This document shows, piece after piece, positions 16,403 through 23,685 of a DNA stretch of 29,462 nucleotides. The first letter of the stretch is position 1. Every line of letters begins with the position of its first letter. A model generated the notes under the pieces. The model did not search any database. It was given only the letters and a program-made list of their open reading frames with translations, and was not told the DNA's origin. Made by a program: the position numbers and the translations under genes. The stretch covers positions 1-29,462 of the IMG/VR virus record IMGVR_UViG_3300025282_000167; one strand, 5' to 3'. This stretch comes from a virus.

Positions 16403-17971
16403 GTGAGCAAAAAATATGAATCTAATTTAGAACTTCACAATAAAATTCTTAAAGGTGTAAAAACACTCACTGACAATGTAGCATCAACATTAGGCCCAAG
16501 AGGTAGAAACGTTATCCTTTGTAAAAAAGGCCAAAGACCTGTCGTCACTAAAGACGGGGTATCAGTTGCTAAATTTATAGAATTTGATGATCCATTTGAA
16601 AATGTTGGCGCGCAAATTATCAAACAAGCTGCTGCAAAAACTAATGCAGAAACAGGAGATGGCACAACGACATCTACTGTACTGGCAAACGCCATATTTG
16701 AAAAAGCACAAAAGTATTTAATTGCTGGCGCGCCACCAATAGAATTAAAAAGAGGAATTGATAAGGCAGTAATTGAAATTGTTAAAAATTTAAAGGAAAT
16801 GTCAAAACCAATTTCTTCTGAAGAAGACATTGCACATATTGCTACAATTTCTGCCAATGGCGATAAAACAATTGGAAAGCTCATCGCAACGGCAGTTGAT
16901 CTAGCTGGAAAAGATGGCTCAATTACCATTGAAGAGGCTCGCTCAATTGAAACCAGCTTAGACATTGTAGAAGGCTTTCGCTTCGATTCTGGCTATTTAG
17001 CCTCCGCTTTTATCACAGATGAAAAACGTGGCGCTGTAAAATATGAAGATCCTTTGATTTTAGTAACGGACGAAAAGATTGAAACTGTTGATGAAATGAT
17101 GCCAGTCTTGGAATTGATTTCTAGAGAAACAAGACCGGCCATTATTGTTGCAGATAACATTGACGGACAAGCACTTGCAGCACTCATTATGAATGCCGTT
17201 CGCGGTACGCTCCGTATTGCAGCGGTAAAAGCTCCTCGCTATGGAGAAGAAAGAAGAAATATTTTAAGGGATTTGGCACTCTCTGTCGGCGCAACTTTCA
17301 TTACACGATCTGATGACTTAAGATTGCGAGACATGAAATTAACAGATTTTGGCACAGCAAAAACATTTGAATGTTCTAAAAACGAAACAACAATAGCCGG
17401 TGGCCGCGGAAAGTTAGAAGATGTTGAAAAAAGAATTGAAGCTTTAAAAGTTGAATTAGAACAAACTGAAGATATGTACGAGTGCGAGAAGATCCAAGAC
17501 AGAATTACACGATTGGCTAGTGGCATCGCAGTAATCAGAGTTGGCGCAGCAACAGAAATTGAAATGATAGAGAAGAGACACCGAATTGAAGATGCGCTAG
17601 AAGCAGTTAAGGCAGCACAACAAGAAGGAGTTGTACCAGGTGGAGGTGTTGCTTTAATCCGCGCAAGTAAAAACCTAAGTGTTGAGACAGACAATGAAGA
17701 TCAAAAACTAGGAGTTAAAATAGTTTTAGAAGCAGTAAAAGCACCACTGCAACAAATGACCGTTAACGCAGGAGAATCACCAGATTTAATTTTATCTACT
17801 GTGGAAAATCAAGAAAATTCTTTTGGCGTGGATTTCATCTCTGGTGATGAAATTAACATGCTAGAACAGGGAGTTATAGATCCGGTAAAGGTGACGCGAT
17901 GTGCTTTACAAAACGCAGCATCGGTTGCGTCAATTTTAATTACGACAAACCATGCTGTTATTGAAGTTTAG
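16403..17971 (+). CDS. groEL: GroEL-type chaperonin (Cpn60)
   Basis: Double-ring ATP-dependent chaperonin subunit, 522 residues against about 545 for bacterial GroEL. TLGPRGRN (29-36), KDGVSVAK (50-57) and GDGTTTSTV (85-93) form the nucleotide site. D397 in DALEAVKAAQQEG is the hydrolytic aspartate, followed by VVPGGGVAL. The end, ASVASILITTNHAVIEV, lacks the GGM-rich tail of host GroEL. The start is GTG 16403 with AGAGG upstream; no ATG fits the family N-terminus. It is divergent along its length, as expected for phage-encoded chaperonins, which are known in Pseudomonas phage EL. It probably folds a phage protein such as the capsid or polymerase, with the GroES-like protein at 2699. Confidence 0.97.
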   Translation: MSKKYESNLELHNKILKGVKTLTDNVASTLGPRGRNVILCKKGQRPVVTKDGVSVAKFIEFDDPFENVGAQIIKQAAAKTNAETGDGTTTSTVLANAIFEKAQKYLIAGAPPIELKRGIDKAVIEIVKNLKEMSKPISSEEDIAHIATISANGDKTIGKLIATAVDLAGKDGSITIEEARSIETSLDIVEGFRFDSGYLASAFITDEKRGAVKYEDPLILVTDEKIETVDEMMPVLELISRETRPAIIVADNIDGQALAALIMNAVRGTLRIAAVKAPRYGEERRNILRDLALSVGATFITRSDDLRLRDMKLTDFGTAKTFECSKNETTIAGGRGKLEDVEKRIEALKVELEQTEDMYECEKIQDRITRLASGIAVIRVGAATEIEMIEKRHRIEDALEAVKAAQQEGVVPGGGVALIRASKNLSVETDNEDQKLGVKIVLEAVKAPLQQMTVNAGESPDLILSTVENQENSFGVDFISGDEINMLEQGVIDPVKVTRCALQNAASVASILITTNHAVIEV

Positions 17972-18006
17972 TCACTATTTATAAGTGAACGGGGGGGGAG
18001 CTTTCG

Positions 18007-18276
18007 ATGCCTGAAAATTCTGCAGTTGCATTCGCTGAGATGTCCGGAAAGTTTGATCAAATAATGGATAAAATAGAAACAGTCAAAGAAAAACAAGATG
18101 AGATGGCTGCGGACATTGGGCAAATTAAAGAGGCGGTCTATAATCCAGACCAAGGATTATATGCTAGACTTCGTGAATTAGAATCTTGGAAAGACACCTC
18201 TTCTCGACTTATTTGGATTATCATCACTGCCATTGTTGGCTTAACTTCTGCTACAGTATATAAAATAATTTTTTAA
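18007..18276 (+). CDS. Holin-like or XhlA-like membrane protein
   Basis: An 89-residue protein: a long helical, charged N-terminal part with coiled-coil character (about residues 15-45, KFDQIMDKIETVKEKQDEMA) and a single C-terminal membrane segment (SRLIWIIITAIVGLTSATVY) followed by KIIF. This order, coiled coil then membrane helix, is seen in XhlA-type proteins that act with holins. It may help release the endolysin, which lies about 14 kb upstream. A run of eight G followed by AG (17991-18000) provides the SD. A small hairpin (TCACT/AGTGA, 17972-17988) separates it from groEL. Lysis function is inferred. Confidence 0.6.
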   Translation: MPENSAVAFAEMSGKFDQIMDKIETVKEKQDEMAADIGQIKEAVYNPDQGLYARLRELESWKDTSSRLIWIIITAIVGLTSATVYKIIF

Positions 18277-18283
18277 AAAAGTG

Positions 18284-18312
18284 TTGACAAGGGCAATTCT
18301 TTGTGTTAGTCT
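18284..18312 (+). promoter_or_regulatory. Possible promoter before the 18.3 kb small-gene operon
   Basis: A perfect TTGACA (18284-18289) is followed after 17 bases by TAGTCT (18307-18312), a weak -10; a better TATACT (18312-18317) is 22 bases away, too far. AGAGGAATTTT is the SD of the following gene. The element is plausible because it sits in a gap between genes. Confidence 0.4.
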
Positions 18313-18329
18313 ATACTTAGAGGAATTTT

Positions 18330-18632
18330 ATGAATGAAAACAGAGTCAGCATTACCCATTCGGTTGAATTTACAAAAGTACCAGAGGCGGTAAGCGATTT
18401 AATAAATAAAGTATACAATTCAGATTATCTTTCATTGTCTAAAGATTTCGATGAGCTATTAGCCTATTTAAATAAGCAAAATGAAAAACGAGCTATTGAA
18501 AAAATCGAAGGCATACGAAAAAAACTAATGAATATTGACTTTTGTATGAGTGATAGTAGCGGTATACTTTCATCGTACCAAGCGTATCTAATTGGAACCA
18601 AAGAGGATGATGATGGCACCAAATCCGTATGA
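18330..18632 (+). CDS. Hypothetical helical protein, 100 residues
   Basis: Function unknown. The N-terminus (VSITHSVEFTKVPEAVSDLI) suggests two strands and a helix. The centre has a helix-rich stretch of Lys and Glu (DELLAYLNKQNEKRAIEKIE). The protein ends in GTKEDDDGTKSV. It has a good SD (AGAGG) and overlaps the next gene by 20 bases. It is the first gene after the possible promoter and probably heads the operon running to about 20.1 kb. Confidence 0.6.
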   Translation: MNENRVSITHSVEFTKVPEAVSDLINKVYNSDYLSLSKDFDELLAYLNKQNEKRAIEKIEGIRKKLMNIDFCMSDSSGILSSYQAYLIGTKEDDDGTKSV

Positions 18633-18846
18633 TTTAGTTTATTATCCAGCCGGAACAATGCTGATACAATACAACAAAGAAGTTGAGGATATTGAAATTG
18701 ATCCTCGAAAAACATATATTGGACCTTCTCCGATAAAGTATAAGAAATTAGAAAAGCCTATAAATGTTATTATACTAGAAAAAGTTTCTAGGGATAACTA
18801 TTCAAAAATTTGGTTTGAAGGAGAAGAATGGTATGTTAAGGAGTAA
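18613..18846 (+). CDS. Hypothetical small beta-rich protein
   Basis: A 77-residue protein. I chose ATG 18613 because AAAGAGG lies six bases upstream; two in-frame ATGs just before it are too close to that SD. The sequence opens APNPYDLVYYPAGTMLIQY and continues with TYIGPSP, INVIILEKVS and KIWFEGEEWYVKE. The alternation of hydrophobic and charged residues and the aromatic finish resemble a small beta barrel, possibly distantly related to the VGDLV proteins. Function unknown. Confidence 0.55.
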   Translation: MAPNPYDLVYYPAGTMLIQYNKEVEDIEIDPRKTYIGPSPIKYKKLEKPINVIILEKVSRDNYSKIWFEGEEWYVKE

Positions 18847-18851
18847 AAAAT

Positions 18852-19148
18852 ATGATTAAGTTAGTTGAAATTTGTGAATCGCTAAATGCTGCGGTCGCCT
18901 CACAGAAATCTTATATTTTAAGAGAAATATATGTAAACCCAAAGCACATAATTTCGCTGAGAGAAGAAAACTCTTATAAACAAAAATTAGCTGAAGGTAA
19001 ACTACCAAACAATCTAGATTCAAGGCAATGTTTTACAAGAGTCACTTTGGACAAAGGTCATACTGGTCTAGACGTTGTAGTAGTTGGCGCGCCAAGTCTC
19101 ATTGAATCTAAGCTTAGTGAAGGGAAAAGAGAGTTACTACATGGATGA
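18852..19148 (+). CDS. Hypothetical protein, 98 residues
   Basis: Function unknown. AAGGAGTAAAAAATATG is a clear translation start. SYILREIYVNPKHIISLREE (about 20-39) is a segment I have met in phage hypotheticals. The rest is charged, with a beta stretch GLDVVVVGAPSLIESKL. No cysteine or metal motif is visible. Its last eight bases overlap the glutaredoxin gene, so the two are coupled. Confidence 0.6.
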   Translation: MIKLVEICESLNAAVASQKSYILREIYVNPKHIISLREENSYKQKLAEGKLPNNLDSRQCFTRVTLDKGHTGLDVVVVGAPSLIESKLSEGKRELLHG

Positions 19149-19395
19149 GCACTACACAATCTGGATTAAAACTGATTGTCCTTTTTGTGTTAGTGCAAAA
19201 GACGAACTTTTTAGACAAAAAGTCGACCACACCATCAACATTATGGATACAAAACCAGAAGCCCTTGATAAATTAAAAAAATTATGGACCCACTCCACAG
19301 TCCCAATTATTGTTTACCGCGATAAGGTAGTAGAAGCTTTAATTGGCGGCTCCACCGACTTAAAAAAATGGTTTGATGAGAGAAACAATGATTGA
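19141..19395 (+). CDS. Glutaredoxin
   Basis: A thioredoxin-fold redox protein of 84 residues, typical for phage glutaredoxins. The active site is CPFC (13-16), the cis-proline motif STVPII (52-57) and the glutathione-contacting IGGSTDLKKW (68-77). It could reduce disulfides in the class II ribonucleotide reductase encoded at the left edge, whose C-terminal cysteine tail needs a dithiol donor. The start at 19141 overlaps the previous gene by eight bases. An SD is not obvious beyond GAGAG. Confidence 0.88.
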   Translation: MDEHYTIWIKTDCPFCVSAKDELFRQKVDHTINIMDTKPEALDKLKKLWTHSTVPIIVYRDKVVEALIGGSTDLKKWFDERNND

Positions 19396-19795
19396 ATGTA
19401 CTTTAGCGAATATGGAAAGATCCTTTTTAAACACAAATAAAACAAAAAATGGTCTATACTCCAGTTGTATGTTTTATGGGGTCAAGGGATTTGGCAGTAA
19501 GGTGTGGGTTGTTATAGTTAATATTGATTTAGATTATGACAAGCATGACTCGGAAGGAAAAAGCCTAGAAGAAATTGCAAAGGAATGTGTAGAATATTTG
19601 AACACTCCACCTAAAAGCAAATATGGTAAACGAAGAAAGCGAAAGCCCACATATGGCTCATTTCACGATGAACCATATAGAGCCTATTTAAAAGAGAAAA
19701 ACAGTAAAAAATATATACAGGCCCTGTTGCTTGTCAGCGACAGAAAAAGAAGTTGTTTTTGGGGTGCAGGCGAAAAGTTGTCTCTAAAAAGATGA
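19388..19795 (+). CDS. Hypothetical protein, 135 residues
   Basis: Function unknown. The ATG at 19388 is chosen because GAGAG lies five bases upstream; an earlier in-frame ATG at 19376 is possible. The protein mixes beta segments (SKVWVVIVNIDLDYD) with a basic loop (PPKSKYGKRRKRKPTYGS) and the segment YRAYLKEKNSKKYIQALLLV. The basic loop may bind nucleic acid. No catalytic motif is visible. Its final codons overlap the next start. Confidence 0.55.
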   Translation: MIECTLANMERSFLNTNKTKNGLYSSCMFYGVKGFGSKVWVVIVNIDLDYDKHDSEGKSLEEIAKECVEYLNTPPKSKYGKRRKRKPTYGSFHDEPYRAYLKEKNSKKYIQALLLVSDRKRSCFWGAGEKLSLKR

Positions 19796-20127
19796 GCAAT
19801 AAAGAAATTGCATATTCGATTTCTGAAAATGAATATATTGACTACATGAACAAACTTTATCTGGACCAGCAGGCTGTCAATAATTTGCTTTTCGATGAGC
19901 CTTCTTCGTCTGGCAATGTGACCACTAAAGCTTTACTGTGTGAACACTACACTACTTGTTATTATTTTGACCGATTCTTAGAGGAGCTAGAAGATACTTT
20001 TGTCGCTGAAGATGGAATGTTTTACTTAGATGACAAGCAAGCCATACGTGTTACATTTTTATTATTTACTCTGGCACAGACTAAGGAAGAGTTGCTAAAA
20101 AATACGGTTTCATTATCTTTCCACTAA
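19792..20127 (+). CDS. Hypothetical acidic protein, 111 residues
   Basis: Function unknown. It starts at ATG 19792 in an ATGA overlap; no SD is evident except a purine run (TCTAAAAAG), so coupling with the upstream gene is likely. It is acidic, with SISENEYIDYMNKLYLDQQA near the N-terminus, a His/Cys segment (LLCEHYTTCYYFDRF) and a hydrophobic helix toward the end (IRVTFLLFTLAQTKEELL). No domain is recognised. Confidence 0.55.
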   Translation: MSNKEIAYSISENEYIDYMNKLYLDQQAVNNLLFDEPSSSGNVTTKALLCEHYTTCYYFDRFLEELEDTFVAEDGMFYLDDKQAIRVTFLLFTLAQTKEELLKNTVSLSFH

Positions 20128-20149
20128 TTAATTTTAGGGGGACAAAGGA

Positions 20150-20395
20150 ATGAAAATGTTTTTAACCTTAATTATTTTTATTTTATTTTCTAGCATGGCC
20201 TTTGCCAAACCACCAAGCGAAAAACGCTCAAAATTCTACGACTTCAATGAACAACTTATCAATGGCGAAATAAAAAAACCAACTGCGTTGTACACTAGTG
20301 CACGCGAAAAAGTAAGATTTGATCGTCTGCTGAGTTTGAAAAAATCTTTCTTGTCTAACCTCTTTAGGACACACAAGATGAAGATTTTTAAGTGA
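20150..20395 (+). CDS. Secreted or periplasmic small protein
   Basis: An 81-residue protein with a clear signal peptide: positive start (MK), hydrophobic core (FLTLIIFILFSSM) and AFA before the likely cleavage, leaving KPPSEKRSKFYDF. The mature part contains NGEIKKPTALYTSAREKVRF and DRLLSLKKSFL, a motif of phage proteins sometimes found beside structural genes, though I cannot name the family. AGGGGGACAAAGG gives a strong SD. Export suggests a role at the host envelope. The function is unknown. Confidence 0.65.
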   Translation: MKMFLTLIIFILFSSMAFAKPPSEKRSKFYDFNEQLINGEIKKPTALYTSAREKVRFDRLLSLKKSFLSNLFRTHKMKIFK

Positions 20396-20552
20396 TTATT
20401 ATTAAATAAAATATATTTTTTTTCTTTTTTAAATATTTGAACCATATGTATTAATAGAGGTGCGTAATTCAATGCGCACTTTACCAAAAAATTAAAGCAA
20501 TTTAAGACTTGGAGCACCATTTACTGGATTAGTTTACGCGGAGAAGAAGTAA
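20396..20552. other. Non-coding gap of 157 bases
   Basis: No convincing gene on either strand. It starts very AT-rich, with a T-rich run (20415-20430) that could weakly stop transcription but has no GC stem before it. GTGCG (20460-20464) and CGCAC (20475-20479) could form a five-pair hairpin with a ten-base loop. GGAGAAGAAG just before 20553 is the SD of the next gene. Confidence 0.5.
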
Positions 20553-21176
20553 GTGTCGAATGGGACAAAAGCCAAATATCTCACCTTTTTTATTTTTTTT
20601 AATTTCATATCATATTTCAGCATTCAACTACTTTTCACGGCCAGTAAATATAATTTTATAACAAGCTTTGATCACGTAATCCCATTCATTCCAGAGTTCG
20701 TTTGGATTTATCACACTCTAATTCCAGTGATTCTCATAACAATGTTCAGCCTCATAAGTAAGAAAAAAGTATTTTTATCTGCATTTGCAGCCTTTATGAT
20801 TGCTACAATCACACTAAGTGTATTTTATGTTCTACTTCCTTCTTTTTATCCACGCGAATCTTTTGTTGACCTTTCATCCGTTTCTGGCTGGCTGCTTGAA
20901 TTGACTCGAACCGTCGATGGGGCAAATAATACTTTTCCATCCGGCCACGTAACATTTTCATGGCTTCTAGCTTTTGTTGTTAGTTTGACACAATATGCAA
21001 AAAGCCGACCGTGGATTAAGACAGCTTATTATATTTGGGCAATTTTAATTACTATTTCAACGCTAGCTCTGAAACAACATTTTATAGTAGATGTTCTATC
21101 TGGTGTGTTGTTGGCTACTACGTGTTATTATTTGTCTAAAAAAATTACCTTTAAACGACTGCTAATAGCTAATTAG
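20553..21176 (+). CDS. PAP2-family membrane phosphatase
   Basis: An integral membrane protein of 207 residues with about six hydrophobic segments. The phosphatase core is visible: FPSGHVTFSW (PSGH at 129-132) on one loop and KQHFIVDVLSG (H176, D180) on the next. These provide the histidine nucleophile and base of the PAP2 family. The usual Arg of the third motif is Lys174. YPRESF (99-104) may supply the first motif. Substrates in this family are lipid phosphates, undecaprenyl diphosphate or sugar phosphates, and none can be chosen here. It starts at GTG 20553 after GGAGAAGAAG. A phage lipid phosphatase might modify the host envelope or recycle wall carrier lipid. Confidence 0.85.
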   Translation: MSNGTKAKYLTFFIFFNFISYFSIQLLFTASKYNFITSFDHVIPFIPEFVWIYHTLIPVILITMFSLISKKKVFLSAFAAFMIATITLSVFYVLLPSFYPRESFVDLSSVSGWLLELTRTVDGANNTFPSGHVTFSWLLAFVVSLTQYAKSRPWIKTAYYIWAILITISTLALKQHFIVDVLSGVLLATTCYYLSKKITFKRLLIAN

Positions 21177-21179
21177 TAT

Positions 21180-21800
21180 ATGACCTTGACATACCCCGAG
21201 GAAATAAAACTCAACGACAACAAACGTATAATCAACAAGGTATTAAAAAAAAGAATCTCCCTAAAAATAAATAATTTTTCTTTACAAGAAGACTTTGTAA
21301 ATGACTGTTCTTGCGTGTCTTTTGTGTTAAAATGCAACGGCAATAAAGAACAGCAAACACTTGATATTTCTAATAAAGGCTCTGGGGTGATTGATGCCGT
21401 GTACACGGGAGTATTAGAAAAGTTTAAGGACAGGTACATTTCATTGCAAGAGGTGGTGTTGCATGATTTTATAGTTACAGTTGACTTTAAGGGAAGCAAA
21501 ACAATATTAAATACCGATGCTCCGGTAGAAGTAAAAATTGCGTTGTTAGGTACTTCATCGGCAAGAAATAAATTATATTTTAAGGCAAAGTCTAATTCTC
21601 TTGTAAAGTCTGGTATAATGGCGGTTTGTAAAGCTATGGAATACTTAATTAATTCAGAATTAGCAGCCATACAATTATACAAAGACATACAATCTGCAAA
21701 CAAACGACAAAGAACAGACTTACAAGACGTTTATGTCTCTCAGCTTTCAGCATTAGTAGAATTCGTTTCATATGCGGAAGTCATAGAAAGGAGCAAATAA
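21180..21800 (+). CDS. Stand-alone LeuA regulatory (dimerization) domain-like protein
   Basis: A 206-residue protein whose residues about 45-160 follow the C-terminal allosteric domain of 2-isopropylmalate synthase. GSGVIDAVYTGVL aligns with GNGPVDAAYKAI. NTDAPVEVKIAL aligns with the GxDAxGEVxVxL strand. SNSLVKSGIMAVCKAMEYLI aligns with the TDxVEASxxAYLNAL helix. The TIM-barrel catalytic domain is absent, so it cannot make isopropylmalate. It could bind small molecules such as branched-chain amino acids, or act as a protein interaction module. It starts four bases after the PAP2 gene, with no clear SD, which suggests coupling. The resemblance is by eye; the role is open. Confidence 0.6.
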   Translation: MTLTYPEEIKLNDNKRIINKVLKKRISLKINNFSLQEDFVNDCSCVSFVLKCNGNKEQQTLDISNKGSGVIDAVYTGVLEKFKDRYISLQEVVLHDFIVTVDFKGSKTILNTDAPVEVKIALLGTSSARNKLYFKAKSNSLVKSGIMAVCKAMEYLINSELAAIQLYKDIQSANKRQRTDLQDVYVSQLSALVEFVSYAEVIERSK

Positions 21801-21813
21801 ATTATTTTTTTTA

Positions 21814-21842
21814 TTGACAAAGTGGTTAAAATAGGTTACATT
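21814..21842 (+). promoter_or_regulatory. Weak promoter candidate
   Basis: TTGACA (21814-21819), 17 bases, TACATT (21837-21842). It lies upstream of a better candidate at 21879, in a gene-free stretch of 134 bases. It may be an auxiliary start site or a chance match. Confidence 0.3.
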
Positions 21843-21878
21843 GGTTATGTGAAAAGTGCTAGTTTTATCAAAAAAGGC

Positions 21879-21907
21879 TTGACAAGTTAAGCCCAATATA
21901 CTATAAT
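21879..21907 (+). promoter_or_regulatory. Strong sigma70-type promoter
   Basis: TTGACA (21879-21884), 17 bases, TATAAT (21902-21907): consensus at both elements with ideal spacing. Transcription would start near 21914, giving a leader of about 20 bases with GGAG before ATG 21935. It opens the promoter-rich right-hand region. Confidence 0.8.
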
Positions 21908-21934
21908 ACGAATAGGATAGTGATGGAGAACAAA

Positions 21935-22102
21935 ATGGTTGACAAAATTATTCAATATGAAAATGGCGAGATGAATGACGAAGAAGTAATATCATTTTTT
22001 CAAGAACTTATTGATTCTGATTTAGCATGGAAGCTTCAAGGTCACTATGGTCGTACTGCAAAATTTCTTATAGAAGAGGGACAATGTGTGCCGCGTCGGT
22101 GA
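21935..22102 (+). CDS. Small phage protein (DUF7417-like)
   Basis: A 55-residue protein. I chose ATG 21935 because ATGGAG gives an SD six bases before it and the predicted transcript starts near 21914; in-frame GTG and ATG codons at 21920-21925 would have almost no leader. VDKIIQYENGEMNDEEVISF, then QLIDSDLAW-like text and LQGHYGRTAKFLIEEG form a pattern seen in many small phage proteins. Function is unknown. Its end overlaps the next gene by 17 bases, and GAGGG in its final codons is the SD of that gene. Confidence 0.65.
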   Translation: MVDKIIQYENGEMNDEEVISFFQELIDSDLAWKLQGHYGRTAKFLIEEGQCVPRR

Positions 22103-22253
22103 TATAGTCAGTTATGATGGAAATATATGGGACGATGTTATTGGCATCGTGTTAGAAATCAAAGGGCGAAAATGGGTAAAAGTACGATGGGCAGATGGTG
22201 TTATCCACGATGAACACATAAAGGACTTAAAAATAGTTTCGAGAAGTCGATAA
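22086..22253 (+). CDS. VGDLV-family small protein with GTG start
   Basis: A 55-residue family member starting at GTG 22086: MCRVGDIVSYDG, then IGIVLEIKGRKWVKVRWADG and DLKIVSRSR. The spacing of VGDIV, GIVLEI and VRW is that of the family at 28.4-29.3 kb. GAAGAGGGACAAT precedes the GTG. The overlap with the previous gene is 17 bases, with the upstream stop TGA inside the Gly-Asp codons. Predicted as a small SH3/KOW-like beta barrel, function unknown. Confidence 0.65.
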   Translation: MCRVGDIVSYDGNIWDDVIGIVLEIKGRKWVKVRWADGVIHDEHIKDLKIVSRSR

Positions 22254-22381
22254 TTTACATAACATTGATTAAACCTTCAATGATGCTCCTGAAGAAAAAT
22301 AAATTTTAGTTAAAAGGCATCTGGTAATGTGGCGCGACGAGGACAGCGGCTCGACTTCTCTAATTTCAACATAAGGAAAAT
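22254..22381. other. 128-base gap with a possible micro-ORF
   Basis: There is no clear gene. A 15-codon frame (22327-22374) reads MWRDEDSGSTSLIST and is open upstream to 22303. It resembles the end of a protein and may be a C-terminal remnant of a lost small gene. AAGGAAAAT at the right edge is the SD of the next gene. No promoter is evident. Confidence 0.35.
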
Positions 22382-22693
22382 ATGAAAAAACACAATGATA
22401 AAATTGTTTGTAAAGATGGATTTGTAATGAGCGTACAAGCAAACGAAGGCGCATATTGCAGTCCACGAGTTGACGACGCAGCAGAATATACCGCAGTCGA
22501 AGTTGGTTATCCAAGCGAGTGCGAATCTTTATTACTGGAATGGGCCGAGGATGCAACTGCTCCAACGGATACAGTTTACGGGTGGGTGCCTGCTTCAAGA
22601 ATCTCTTTGGTGTGTGCTAAACACGGCGGTGTTATTTCTGGCGAATTGCCACCAGGCATCCCCTTACTTGAGGTGGACAATGAAAGTCGGTGA
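22382..22693 (+). CDS. Hypothetical conserved phage protein (paralogue at the right edge)
   Basis: A 103-residue protein with KIVCKDGFVMSVQANEGAYC and SPRVDDAAEYTAVEVGYPSE near the N-terminus, then TDTVYGWVPASRI and AKHGGVISGELPPGIPLLEV. This is a recurring phage hypothetical with no known function. Cysteines near the N-terminus could bind metal, but the pattern is not a standard motif. A second copy starts at 29307 and is cut by the window edge. It ends in a 14-base overlap with a VGDLV-family gene, and GAGGTGG in its last codons supplies that gene's SD. Confidence 0.75.
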   Translation: MKKHNDKIVCKDGFVMSVQANEGAYCSPRVDDAAEYTAVEVGYPSECESLLLEWAEDATAPTDTVYGWVPASRISLVCAKHGGVISGELPPGIPLLEVDNESR

Positions 22694-22883
22694 CATGGTT
22701 GAACTTTCTGCTGCTGGGCGAAATACAATGTATTGTCGGAGCATGCGAGGAAAAACCGGGATAGTTGTTGAGATACGCTCGAAAAAAAAGTACATGTATC
22801 CTATTGTTGTAAACTGGATTGGCGTGGGAAATGTAGGACTGTTAAGAAATAGTTTAAAATTCGTTTCTAAGGCTCAACGATGA
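22680..22883 (+). CDS. VGDLV-family small protein
   Basis: A 67-residue family member: MKVGDMVELSAAG, GKTGIVVEIRSKKKY, PIVVNWIGVGN and a C-terminal KFVSKAQR. The pattern suggests a small SH3/KOW-like barrel. It starts inside the previous gene (14-base overlap, ATG AAA GTC GGT GA) and ends with an ATGA overlap with a membrane peptide. The SD GAGGTGG lies in the previous gene's coding sequence. Function unknown. Confidence 0.7.
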   Translation: MKVGDMVELSAAGRNTMYCRSMRGKTGIVVEIRSKKKYMYPIVVNWIGVGNVGLLRNSLKFVSKAQR

Positions 22884-22978
22884 AAATACGACTCAAGAAA
22901 AAAAGACTAATTATTTCAATAATTTGGGTCGTAACCGCTTTTGCCTGTGCTCACTTTCTTGCCAAATTATTTCTATAA
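22880..22978 (+). CDS. Small single-pass membrane peptide
   Basis: A 32-residue frame beginning in an ATGA overlap: a strongly basic start (MKIRLKKKR) then a hydrophobic helix (LIISIIWVVTAFACAHFLA) and KLFL. The charge pattern predicts an N-in single membrane pass. A cysteine in the helix is not in a standard lipobox. It ends eight bases before the -35 of the next promoter. It could be an envelope-targeted early protein. Support comes from overlap and composition only. Confidence 0.5.
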   Translation: MKIRLKKKRLIISIIWVVTAFACAHFLAKLFL

Positions 22979-22985
22979 AAAGTTC

Positions 22986-23014
22986 TTGACAAGTAGCTTC
23001 AAATTTGAGATAAT
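22986..23014 (+). promoter_or_regulatory. Repeated early-type promoter, copy 1
   Basis: TTGACA (22986-22991), 17 bases, GATAAT (23009-23014) within AAATTTGAGATAAT; TGA before the -10 is an extended element. It is the first of six near-identical promoters. The start should be near 23020, so ATG 23023 would have no leader, favouring ATG 23044. Confidence 0.85.
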
Positions 23015-23043
23015 AGTTATAGATGATGGACAAGGGAAAAAAT

Positions 23044-23685
23044 ATGCTCAAAAGGTTTGAAAGCGCAAATCGCAACGGGAGTCTTCTTTCCCAATGGGAA
23101 AAAGGTTTTATTGAAAGCTTGACTGAGCAGTTTAATAAACGTGGTCGTCTTTCACCCAAACAGATTGAAATATTTGAGCGCATTGAAACGCAAAAACTAT
23201 CCAAGACGGCACAAGAAGCTAGCCAGAAATGGGCTGCAAGCTACGATGATGAAAAACGACGGATTGCTTTAATTTGCGCGAAATATTACCTCACAGCCGG
23301 ATACTTTACTGCTCTGGCAATGAACATCGTCGAGGATGCGTCTTTTGTGCCTTCCGAGAAGGCATGGAAGAAAATGTGCCAAAACAAGTACGCCTTGAAA
23401 GTTGTCGCAGCTTACGACGCTGCTCCTAAGTATGCTGTCGGCTCTGTTGTAAGATTCCGTGCAACTGCCGATTGGGTCATGAAAATTAAAGCTAACGATA
23501 TGCCGTGCGTAGTCATATCTTCTGGTGGGTATGTTCTTAACGCTGCTAAGGGCGCGAAACCATACAAAGTTTTACCATACGGCTCAGTTCAAATGATTGA
23601 ATGTGAAGAACGTCATATTAAAAAGGGTAAGAAAAACCTAAAGAAAACAAAGAAAACGGACACTTACGATGACGTCCCATTCTAA
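23044..23685 (+). CDS. Hypothetical early protein with a C-terminal barrel-like segment
   Basis: A 213-residue protein. I chose ATG 23044 because AAGGG lies about seven bases before it and the predicted transcript starts near 23020; the ATGs at 23023 and 23026 have no leader. The N-terminal part has LSQWEKGFIESLTEQFNKRG and LSPKQIEIFERIE, a helical pattern recurring in phage proteins. The C-terminal half contains PKYAVGSVVRFRATADWVMK and PCVVISSGGYV, recalling the VG(D/S)xV pattern of the small family nearby. The tail is Lys-rich. It overlaps the next gene by 17 bases. Function unknown. Confidence 0.65.
   Translation: MLKRFESANRNGSLLSQWEKGFIESLTEQFNKRGRLSPKQIEIFERIETQKLSKTAQEASQKWAASYDDEKRRIALICAKYYLTAGYFTALAMNIVEDASFVPSEKAWKKMCQNKYALKVVAAYDAAPKYAVGSVVRFRATADWVMKIKANDMPCVVISSGGYVLNAAKGAKPYKVLPYGSVQMIECEERHIKKGKKNLKKTKKTDTYDDVPF

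Noticed and set aside
16435-17694. Long minus-strand frames inside groEL
   Set aside because: Shadows of the chaperonin codons. No motif and no promoter.
21173-21703. A 176-codon minus-strand frame opposite the LeuA-like gene
   Set aside because: It mirrors a gene with a plausible domain match and has no SD. All credible genes here are on the + strand.
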